Under the pieces are notes generated by a model that was not told the DNA's origin, did not search any database, and saw nothing but the letters and a program-made list of their open reading frames with translations. From contig CAZMVD010000087.1 in NCBI GenBank assembly GCA_964569425.1, forward strand, positions 1-17,510: a stretch of 17,510 bases of DNA, read 5' to 3'. Position numbers and translations under genes: made by a program. Positions 1 through 6,225 of the stretch are shown in pieces (the first letter of the stretch is position 1; every line of letters starts with the position of its first letter). Source of the DNA: JACQXM01 sp964569425. GTDB lineage: Bacteria; Planctomycetota; Phycisphaerae; UBA1845.

Positions 1-34
1 GCGCAAACGTGTTTCGCGCGAAACAGGTTTGCGC
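1..34. promoter_or_regulatory. parS: parS-like site 1 (variant core)
   Basis: The 16-bp core at 10-25 reads TGTTTCGCGCGAAACA, a perfect palindrome. It differs from the usual ParB-binding parS core TGTTTCACGTGAAACA only in the central six bases. GCGCAAACG precedes it and GGTTTGCGC follows, so almost the whole 34 bp is an inverted repeat. The site starts at base 1, so the cluster may continue to the left. Confidence 0.7.
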
Positions 35-64
35 AACGTTGTTTCACGTGAAACGAGCTTGCGC
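31..64. promoter_or_regulatory. parS: parS-like site 2
   Basis: The core at 40-55 is TGTTTCACGTGAAACG, a 15/16 match to the parS consensus. GCGCAACGT precedes it and AGCTTGCGC follows. Its left GCGC (31-34) is also the right end of site 1, so the two extended sites share an arm. Confidence 0.85.
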
Positions 65-105
65 TCTGGGTGTGAATGGCGAAGACCAGAGTGTTAATCT
101 GGGAA

Positions 106-130
106 TGTTTCACGTGAAACAGTCTTGCGC
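106..130. promoter_or_regulatory. parS: parS site 3
   Basis: The core at 106-121 is a perfect TGTTTCACGTGAAACA. Only the right outer arm (GTCTTGCGC, 122-130) is present; the left flank has no GCGCAA. Confidence 0.88.
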
Positions 131-162
131 CGGGCTGCGTTCCGGAAGGGCTCCCCGTCCGC

Positions 163-179
163 CCCCCTTGCCAAGGGGG
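163..179. repeat. Short GC-rich inverted repeat between parS sites
   Basis: CCCCCTT, a 3-base loop, then AAGGGGG form a perfect 7-bp stem in the gap between parS sites 3 and 4. No gene end lies nearby, so it is more likely a small intergenic repeat element than a terminator. Confidence 0.4.
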
Positions 180-190
180 TTTGGGGGGTC

Positions 191-224
191 GCGCAAACGT
201 GTTTCACGTGAAACAGTCTTGCGC
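191..224. promoter_or_regulatory. parS: parS site 4 (best extended copy)
   Basis: The perfect 16-bp core lies at 200-215, with GCGCAAACG to the left and GTCTTGCGC to the right. This copy best shows the composite design: outer GCGCAA, three bases, core, three bases, TTGCGC. Confidence 0.9.
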
Positions 225-271
225 GAGAAAGCCGAAAGCTGAAAACCGAATCGCCGAAATGGCTGTGAAAT

Positions 272-305
272 GCGCAAGCTTGTTTCACGTGAAACACGTT
301 TGTGC
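272..305. promoter_or_regulatory. parS: parS site 5
   Basis: The perfect 16-bp core lies at 281-296. The left arm is GCGCAAGCT and the right arm CGTTTGTGC, with one arm base changed. It is the last site seen; no further TTTCACGTGAAA was noticed in the window. Confidence 0.9.
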
Positions 306-631
306 CAGGTCCGCGCCAGTTATTTTATGCGTGAGGCACGGAGTTATCGGACGAAATATTATAGGACCAGAGAAATTGCCGATTTCAGATTTCGGATTGC
401 GGATTGCGGAGCGGGGATTTCGGCGGGCGCATGGCGCTTCGGATTCATTCTCGGTGGCCGCGCGCCTCTGCACTGCCTTCGCCATTCCTCATTCATCATT
501 CGCCCCGGTGGAAAAGGGGATTCACCGCACAATCGGAGATTCATTCCCATGCATATTGGCCCCGGCACTGAGGAATCGCCGGAGTCGGATGCTCCATTGA
601 CTTTCCCTGTCCCCGCGCGGACTCTTTGCGC
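306..631. other. Intergenic region with dispersed-repeat fragments upstream of mreC
   Basis: No convincing gene is present. Positions 379-420 carry an imperfect GATTTCAGATTTCGGATTGCGGATTGC tract of the same kind as those near 13350 and 16777. Positions 479-506 carry a CGCCATTCCTCATTCATCATTCG tract, resembling in opposite orientation the GAATGGCGAATGG tracts further right. A TATTAT (357-362) could be a -10 element and TTGACT (597-602) a -35 element for mreC, but neither has a good partner. A ribosome-binding site for the downstream gene is not obvious. Confidence 0.5.
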
Positions 632-1585
632 ATGCGCAAGCGGAGCCTGCTCTCGGGGCGGCAGTGGAACTTTGTATTGGTACTGGCGGTGGCGGCCGCG
701 GCGTTGTTGCTGCTGCCCCGGCGGTGGACGCACCGGCTGGTGGGGCTGGTGGAGCCGCTGGTGCCGCTCCAGGAGGCAGCTACCGCGGCGGCGGACGGCC
801 TGGCGGATGTGCTGCGGGCGCCGGAGGCGGCCGTGCCGCGTGCCGAGTACGATGCGTTGCACCGGGCCTACGAAGGGGCGGTGCACGAAGCGGCGGCGCT
901 GGCGCTGCGGGTTGCGCAGCTTGAAGAGGAGGTCGCCATCCTGACGGCGATCCGCACATGGACGGTGGAGGGGGCGCGGATCGGGGCGGCGGGGCAGCTT
1001 ATTCCCGCGCGGGTAATCAGCGGTGACGTGCACGGATGGCGCGATTCGCGGCTGGTGGGCGCTGGGTCCGCGCAGGGGGTGGCTCGGGGCATGGCCGCTG
1101 TCTCGCACTTGTACTCGGTGGAAGTCGAGGGATCGACTGCGGAGGAGATTCGGGAAGGGTTGGCGATTCTTCTGCGTGAAGCGGTGGTGGGGGTGGTGGA
1201 ACAGGCCGGGCTGGGCACGGCGCGCGTGCGGCTGATCGGCGACGTGGGGATGGAGACGAAAGTTCGCGTGGGTCGGCGCCAGGAAGGCGGGTTTGCCGTT
1301 CAGTCGCGGTTTTTCTGGCTGGAGGGGCTGGGGCGCGGCATCATGCGGATGCGGGACGTTGACCGGCGGGACGTCGATTCCGGCGCGGTGGCCGCGGGCG
1401 ATGTGGTGCTGTGTGACAGCGGATTCGCGGGACTGCCGGTGCCGATGGTGCTGGGGTGGATCACTTTGGTGGAACCTGATTTGCACAATCCGTTGTTGTC
1501 GATTGCGACGGTGGAGGCGGCCGTGCCGGCGGGCGAGCTGCGCCGCGTGTACGTTTACGATCCGGGCGAGGGCGGCGCGCCCTAA
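632..1585 (+). CDS. mreC: MreC-like rod shape-determining protein
   Basis: 317 residues from ATG 632; an upstream in-frame TTG at 626 adds only two. Basic N-terminus, one membrane helix (about residues 12-28), a predicted coiled coil (about 75-107, with the run QLEEEVAIL), and a periplasmic beta-rich domain (about 115-310). The last part has the spacing of MreC: a VRVRLIGD-like strand, GDVVLCDSG, PMVLGWI, and a final strand ending VYVYDP. In the family, MreC links MreB to the peptidoglycan elongation machinery in the periplasm. No mreB or mreD follows; a glycosyltransferase does. Sequence identity to known MreC must be low, so the call rests on architecture and motif order. An unrelated coiled-coil membrane protein is the alternative. 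Confidence 0.6.
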   Translation: MRKRSLLSGRQWNFVLVLAVAAAALLLLPRRWTHRLVGLVEPLVPLQEAATAAADGLADVLRAPEAAVPRAEYDALHRAYEGAVHEAAALALRVAQLEEEVAILTAIRTWTVEGARIGAAGQLIPARVISGDVHGWRDSRLVGAGSAQGVARGMAAVSHLYSVEVEGSTAEEIREGLAILLREAVVGVVEQAGLGTARVRLIGDVGMETKVRVGRRQEGGFAVQSRFFWLEGLGRGIMRMRDVDRRDVDSGAVAAGDVVLCDSGFAGLPVPMVLGWITLVEPDLHNPLLSIATVEAAVPAGELRRVYVYDPGEGGAP

Positions 1586-1635
1586 CCGTTCGGTGTCACG
1601 CCTGCGGCATTGACGCCCATGTGGAACCGGGGAAT

Positions 1636-1664
1636 TTGGGCGAACAAATCTGATGCTGTATTGT
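1636..1664 (+). promoter_or_regulatory. Possible promoter of the GT39 gene
   Basis: TTGGGC (1636-1641), a 17-bp spacer, and TATTGT (1659-1664) form a weak sigma-70-like pair. The -10 ends exactly 8 bases before ATG 1673, the same geometry as two other genes in the window. Weak by sequence alone (3/6 and 4/6 matches). Confidence 0.35.
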
Positions 1665-1672
1665 CGTTCGAT

Positions 1673-3373
1673 ATGAACCCACTGACCCCGAGCCCACCGG
1701 CCGCCGTGACCTGCGCCGCGCGGGGGGAGTGGCTTGCGCTGGCGGCGATCACGCTGGCGGGCGGCGTGTTGCGTTTTGTGGGGCTGGGGCAGCGCGATCT
1801 GTGGTTTGACGAGGGTTGCTCGTTTTACTACGTGCAGCACTTGTTCAACTGGCCGGAGGGTTCGTCGCTGCTGGTGGAGAGCACCAACCTGCCGTACTAC
1901 CTGCTGCTGTACGGCTGGACGGCGCTATTCGGCGTGAGCGAACCGGCGCTGCGGAGCCTGTCGGCGGCGGCGGCGGCGTTGACGATTCCGCTCTTGTGGG
2001 GGTTGGCGCGGCGGCTGTGCGGTCCGTTGGGGGCGGCGGCGACGGCGGTCCTCGTGGCGCTGCATCCACTGCACGTGTATTATGGGCACGAGGCGCGGGC
2101 GTACGCATTGTGGGTGCTGCTGTTGACGGTGGCGCTGCGCCTGCTGGTGGAGGCGGTGCTGCGCGGGGGGTGGCGGTGGTGGGCGGCGTATGGGGCGGCG
2201 TTGCTGATCTGTCTGCACCTGCATTACTTCACGATGTACTGGCTGCCGGCAAGTGTCGCGTGCGTGGCACTGTCGTGTAATCCGCGCGGCGCGCTGAAGT
2301 CGTGGCTGCGGACCACGCTGGGCGTCGTGGTGCTGTTCGTTCCCTATCTCCGGCTGGCGGTCTTGCCTGCGGCGCGCGGAGGCGGCAGTGCGTGGATCGG
2401 GGGGGGCTGGGATCCGTGGCACGCGCTGCCGGAGACGCTGTCGGCGTTCTTGCCGGCGGGTACCTACGCGCGCCACCTGCGGGGGCTGTCGCTGTTGTCG
2501 TCGGACACGGTGGTACCGGGCTCCATCTGGCTGCATCAGTTGATCGAATTCGCACCGCCGTTGCTGCTGGTGGGGGTGGTGGTGGCCGGCGCATGGCGCG
2601 GGCGGGCGCTCCGCGTGCCGCCGATCGGCTGGCCGGTGGGGGACGGCATTCGGCCGCGGCGCGTGTTTCTGTTCCTGGGTGTCATGGTATTGGCACCCAT
2701 TCTCGGCGCGTTGGCATACTCGCTGCTGGTGCGTCCCCATTACCTGCCGGGGCGCTACGACCTGGTGTCGTGGCCGGCGGCGATGGCGCTGCTGGGCGCG
2801 GTGATTTCGTGGTCGGCGCGGCGCACCTGGCCGGGGCGCGTGGGTTGGGCGGCGGGGGGAATGACCGGGCTGCTGGTGCTGTGCAGCGTGTTGCCGCTTT
2901 CGCGGGTCATGCTGGCGCCGGAGGGCACCAGCTATGCGCGGGCGCGTGCCCAGCGGCTGGCGGCGCTGGCGGACGACAAAGACCTGGTGATTACGCTGCA
3001 CTATGACCACTATGCGATGGTCTATTACCTGCACCGGGCGGGAATGCGCGCCCGGGTGGTGAGCTTTCCCTCGTGGCTGGGCCTTCAGGTCGGCTGGGTG
3101 GACACGCGGGCGGACCTGGCCGCGCTGGCGCAGGGGCGGGTGGCGGAGGACGCACGCCGACTGGTGGAAGAGGTTGCCAACACGTTGGGCGTCGGCGGGC
3201 GGGTCTGGCTGGCGGGGGATTCCATCGACGCGTTCGGACCCAATCGGCGACAGGCAATTCACCAGGTTCTTGTGCAGGCGCTGCACAACGCGGGAATGAC
3301 CGGAAGGGTGGTGGAGGGGAACCTGGCCGTGATTGAGATCATGCGACAGCCGGACGGACCGCCGTCCGGATGA
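1673..3373 (+). CDS. GT39-type (PMT/ArnT-like) integral membrane glycosyltransferase
   Basis: 566 residues from ATG 1673. In-frame TTG 1610 and ATG 1619 would add 21 or 18 residues (a polar stretch), but the possible promoter and the lack of a ribosome-binding site favour 1673. The protein has a first membrane helix (about 20-38) followed at once by RDLWFDEG, with the Asp-Glu pair at 46-47. That is the first-loop motif of GT-C enzymes of the PMT_2 family, which move a sugar from a polyprenyl-phosphate donor on the outer face of the cytoplasmic membrane. About ten further hydrophobic segments follow, including HPLHVYYGHEARAY in the second large loop, typical of the family. A soluble C-terminal part spans about 420-566. 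Acceptor unknown; lipid, protein and cell-surface glycan are all possible. It ends one base before the convergent phosphatase gene. Confidence 0.82.
   Translation: MNPLTPSPPAAVTCAARGEWLALAAITLAGGVLRFVGLGQRDLWFDEGCSFYYVQHLFNWPEGSSLLVESTNLPYYLLLYGWTALFGVSEPALRSLSAAAAALTIPLLWGLARRLCGPLGAAATAVLVALHPLHVYYGHEARAYALWVLLLTVALRLLVEAVLRGGWRWWAAYGAALLICLHLHYFTMYWLPASVACVALSCNPRGALKSWLRTTLGVVVLFVPYLRLAVLPAARGGGSAWIGGGWDPWHALPETLSAFLPAGTYARHLRGLSLLSSDTVVPGSIWLHQLIEFAPPLLLVGVVVAGAWRGRALRVPPIGWPVGDGIRPRRVFLFLGVMVLAPILGALAYSLLVRPHYLPGRYDLVSWPAAMALLGAVISWSARRTWPGRVGWAAGGMTGLLVLCSVLPLSRVMLAPEGTSYARARAQRLAALADDKDLVITLHYDHYAMVYYLHRAGMRARVVSFPSWLGLQVGWVDTRADLAALAQGRVAEDARRLVEEVANTLGVGGRVWLAGDSIDAFGPNRRQAIHQVLVQALHNAGMTGRVVEGNLAVIEIMRQPDGPPSG
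3350..3369. terminator. Convergent hairpin at the GT39/phosphatase junction
   Basis: CCGGACGG and CCGTCCGG form a perfect 8-bp stem with a 4-base loop. It lies over the last codons of the GT39 gene and just beyond the 3' end of the opposing phosphatase gene. There is no T-tract on either strand, so an intrinsic terminator is possible but not proven. Confidence 0.4.
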
Positions 3374-3374
3374 A

Positions 3375-4694
3375 TCAGCGTACGCGCATGGCGAGCAGCG
3401 TGCGATCGTCTTCGATGGGGGTACCGTTGGTGAAGGCGCGGAGTTTCTCGTTGATGCAATCGATCATGTCGCGGGCGGCGGGCAGATCGTCGCGCAGGCA
3501 ATCCACCAGGCGGTCACGGCCGTAGCGATCGCCTGCAGCGTTCGGCGCGTCGGTGACGCCGTCGGTGAACCAGAGGAGCGCGTCGCGGGGCGCGAGCTTT
3601 ACGCTGCCGTTGTGGAATGGGGCGTTCTGGTCTACGGCCAGCGGCAGGGACTGAGCGGCATCCAGCTCGCTTACCGCACAGCCGGGTCTGACCAGCAGCG
3701 GCGGCGGATGGCCGGCGGAAGCATAATGCAGCACCCGGCGGGGTGCGTCGTACTCGGCCAGGAAGGCGGTGACGAAGGTGCCGTCGTAGGAACCGACGTG
3801 CGCGGCGAGCTGTTGGTTGGCCCAGGCGAGGATGTCCGATGGCGGCGACGGATCGCGGCCGCGCGCGTGCAACATGGTGCGGAGCATGGCCATGACCACC
3901 GCAGCGGGGGTACCGTGTCCGCTTACATCGGCGATGAGCATCGCCCAGCGGCCTTCGGGCCATTCGAAGAAGTCGTAGTAATCGCCGCCCGCGCGGGAGG
4001 CGGTATCGTAGGAGACGGCGAGGTCGAGCGTGGGGATGTGCGGCAAGCGCGCCGGCAGCAGCCAGCGCTGGATTCGCCCGACGCGTTGCATTTCGTAATC
4101 CAGTTCCGCGTGCGCCTGGTGAAGCTGCCGGGCGAGCACGAGGTTTCTGGTGGCGCAACCGAACAGATTGGCCTCGAAGACGGCGCCCGCGAGGTCAATG
4201 TCGTTAAAGCAGTCGGGGTCTGCCGAGAGTCGGATGACCATGTTCAAGGCCACGCCGTGGTCATAGAGCGGCAGCGCAATCAGCGAGCGTTTTCCTTCGA
4301 GGTATTCGCGTGCCGGCTCGTCCGGGGCGATCGTCAGGTCGCGGCGCAAAGAGGGCAAATCGCTGTAGAGGAGGTCGGCAAGGAGTCCCCCGCGAAACAC
4401 CGGAAGCCGATCGCGTTGTTCCCATGGGTTGATCTCTTCAGTCCAGCGCGTGCTGCGGGTGATGCGGTAATGGGGGGCGGGCAGGTCGCGGCGGCTGAGC
4501 GAGAGGAACGCGTCACCACTGTAAAGGGTGCGCGCCCGTTTTCGAAAGAGCGAGACCATGACCTGCGGGTCGGTCTGGCGGCTGATCTCGCGCACCGTAT
4601 CGACCACGAAATCCAGGCGTTGCTGTGGACTCTGAAGGTGTGCGGCGTTCACCGGCAGCGGCGGAGAAGTCGAATGGGGGCTGGGCTTGCTCAT
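3375..4694 (-). CDS. GAF-domain PP2C-type protein phosphatase (RsbU/SpoIIE family)
   Basis: 439 residues. An N-terminal sensory part (about 45-190) looks like a GAF domain. A linker helix (about 190-210) is followed by a C-terminal SpoIIE/PP2C-like serine phosphatase domain (about 215-437). Metal-binding motifs are in order: GGDYYDF (Asp238, Asp241), IADVSGHG (Asp256), SAGHPPPLL, FTDGVTD (Asp378, Asp382) and EDDRT (about 428-431). In the family such enzymes dephosphorylate anti-sigma-factor antagonists and so release stress sigma factors; no antagonist or anti-sigma gene is next to it. No membrane segment, so probably cytoplasmic. The ATG at 4694 has no Shine-Dalgarno but lies 8 bases after a CATAAT. 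Divergent from hflX. Confidence 0.88.
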   Translation of the reverse strand: MSKPSPHSTSPPLPVNAAHLQSPQQRLDFVVDTVREISRQTDPQVMVSLFRKRARTLYSGDAFLSLSRRDLPAPHYRITRSTRWTEEINPWEQRDRLPVFRGGLLADLLYSDLPSLRRDLTIAPDEPAREYLEGKRSLIALPLYDHGVALNMVIRLSADPDCFNDIDLAGAVFEANLFGCATRNLVLARQLHQAHAELDYEMQRVGRIQRWLLPARLPHIPTLDLAVSYDTASRAGGDYYDFFEWPEGRWAMLIADVSGHGTPAAVVMAMLRTMLHARGRDPSPPSDILAWANQQLAAHVGSYDGTFVTAFLAEYDAPRRVLHYASAGHPPPLLVRPGCAVSELDAAQSLPLAVDQNAPFHNGSVKLAPRDALLWFTDGVTDAPNAAGDRYGRDRLVDCLRDDLPAARDMIDCINEKLRAFTNGTPIEDDRTLLAMRVR

Positions 4695-4702
4695 GGCGGG
4701 GA

Positions 4703-4731
4703 ATTATGAAGCAATCGGGGGTGATCGACAA
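4703..4731 (-). promoter_or_regulatory. Promoter of the PP2C phosphatase gene
   Basis: On the minus strand, TTGTCG (4731-4726), a 17-bp spacer and CATAAT (4708-4703; 5/6 match to TATAAT). Only 8 bases separate the -10 from the ATG, so the expected transcript has almost no leader. It lies back to back with the hflX promoter, with 8 bp between the two -35 elements. Confidence 0.55.
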
Positions 4732-4739
4732 CGCGGAGC

Positions 4740-4767
4740 TTGACGGTTCTTCGTGCCGGGCGATAAG
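4740..4767 (+). promoter_or_regulatory. Promoter of hflX
   Basis: TTGACG (4740-4745; 5/6), a 16-bp spacer and GATAAG (4762-4767; 4/6). The expected start of transcription near 4774 lies downstream of the possible GTG start at 4753, so it supports ATG 4783 as the start of HflX. Confidence 0.5.
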
Positions 4768-4782
4768 ATTGGGCGTAATTCG

Positions 4783-6225
4783 ATGCGCCATTCCATTCGT
4801 TCCAATACACCCGCTCAGAAGTCGCAAGACCCTCATGGCCCGGTGAAGGCGGTGCAGGATCTGCGGACGCGGCTTACGCCCGGCGAGCCGGAGCGGGCGA
4901 TTCTGGTCAGCGTGCTGCTGCCCAACACCAGGGCCGACCTGCGCGATCCGCTGGGTGAATTGACGGCACTGGCCGAATCGGCCGGGGTGGTGGTGGCGGA
5001 GCGCATGGTTCAGAAGCGCACCAGCCTCGATCCCGGTCATGCGCTGGGAACGGGGAAGTTGGACGAACTGGTGCAACTGGTTTCGGCGCATCTGGCTAAC
5101 GTCGTCATTTTCGACAACGATCTGCTGCCTCGTCAGATTCGGGGATTGGAGAAGGCCATTGGGGTGAAGGTGATCGACCGCACGGAGTTGATTCTGGACA
5201 TTTTCGCGGCGCGGGCGAAAACGCGGGAAGCGCAGCTCCAGGTGGAATTGGCGCAGCTTCAATATACGGCGCCGCGCATCCGCGGCATGTGGACGCACCT
5301 GGAGCGTGTGGCGGGCGCCGGCGGAGCGACGGCGGCGGGCGCGGTGGGCGGCGTGGGCACGCGCGGTCCGGGCGAGCGGCAGATTGAGATTGACCGGCGC
5401 ATCGTGCAGAAGCGCATCAGCCACCTGCGGCGCGAGATCGAGGAGATCGACCAGCGCAAACAGCGCGAGGTCCGCGCGCGGTGCGACGAGTTCACGGTAT
5501 CGCTTGTCGGCTACACCAACTCGGGCAAGAGCACGCTGATGAACCGCTTGACCGGGGCGGATCGCTACGCGGCGGACCAGCTCTTTGCCACGCTCGATAC
5601 CAAGACGGTGCGCTGGGAACTGGGGGAGGGGCGAAGCGTGTTGCTGAGCGACACGGTGGGGTTCATTCGCGACCTGCCGCACAACCTGGTGGCGTCGTTT
5701 CGGGCCACGCTGGAAGAGGCGATTCACGCCGATTTATTGCTGCACGTGGTGGATATCTCCGCGCACGATGCGTTTCAGCAGATGGAGGCGGTGGATCGCG
5801 TGCTGGGCGAACTGGGCTGCGGGCAGACGCCGCAGATTACACTGCTCAACAAAATGGACGTGGTGGATGACGCCGCGATGGTCGAGATGCTGGTGCGGCA
5901 CCGCGCCACGTCGTTGTGTATCTCCGCGTTGACGGGCAGCGGACTGGAGCCGCTGGTGGCCGCGGTTACCGAGCGGATGTACGGCACCACGGCAGAGGTC
6001 ACGGTACGCGTGCCGACGGGCGATGGTAAGCTGCTGGCGGAGCTGGGCAAGCGGGCCGAAATCGGCGCGCGCCGGTATCTGTCTGACAAGGTCGAGATGG
6101 ACTTGCGCATGAACCGCGCACAGCTTCGGCAACTACAAGGTCGCTACCCTGCGCTGGAAATCATCGCGGGCAACTATTCCGCTGCGGCCGATGACGATTC
6201 CCCGGCCACTGACGGCGCGCCATGA
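4783..6225 (+). CDS. hflX: GTPase HflX
   Basis: 480 residues from ATG 4783; a GTG at 4753 in the same frame lies inside the predicted promoter. HflX binds the 50S subunit, splits stalled or heat-damaged 70S ribosomes and hydrolyses GTP. An N-terminal HflX domain has LDPGHALGTGKLDEL and the family signature GTRGPGERQIEIDRR, followed by a coiled linker (about 207-232). The G domain has G1 GYTNSGKS (243-250), the switch region with FATLDTKT, G3 DTVGFI (from 290), G4 NKMD (356-359) and G5 SALTG (381-385). A C-terminal domain of about 70 residues follows. Length is typical. Its stop codon overlaps the next gene's ATG (ATGA), suggesting translational coupling. Confidence 0.97.
   Translation: MRHSIRSNTPAQKSQDPHGPVKAVQDLRTRLTPGEPERAILVSVLLPNTRADLRDPLGELTALAESAGVVVAERMVQKRTSLDPGHALGTGKLDELVQLVSAHLANVVIFDNDLLPRQIRGLEKAIGVKVIDRTELILDIFAARAKTREAQLQVELAQLQYTAPRIRGMWTHLERVAGAGGATAAGAVGGVGTRGPGERQIEIDRRIVQKRISHLRREIEEIDQRKQREVRARCDEFTVSLVGYTNSGKSTLMNRLTGADRYAADQLFATLDTKTVRWELGEGRSVLLSDTVGFIRDLPHNLVASFRATLEEAIHADLLLHVVDISAHDAFQQMEAVDRVLGELGCGQTPQITLLNKMDVVDDAAMVEMLVRHRATSLCISALTGSGLEPLVAAVTERMYGTTAEVTVRVPTGDGKLLAELGKRAEIGARRYLSDKVEMDLRMNRAQLRQLQGRYPALEIIAGNYSAAADDDSPATDGAP

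Noticed and set aside
9..600. Short reading frames across the parS cluster
   Set aside because: Their peptides simply spell the palindrome in all frames (MFHVKQ, VSRET), they overlap each other on both strands, and no start signal is present.
359..1840. Long minus-strand frame opposite mreC
   Set aside because: Its peptide is Arg/His/Pro/Gln-rich with no domain, as expected from the reverse strand of a GC-rich gene; the plus strand has a coherent MreC architecture.
3333..4709. Long plus-strand frame opposite the phosphatase
   Set aside because: The minus strand encodes all PP2C motifs in order; the plus-strand product has no recognisable motif.
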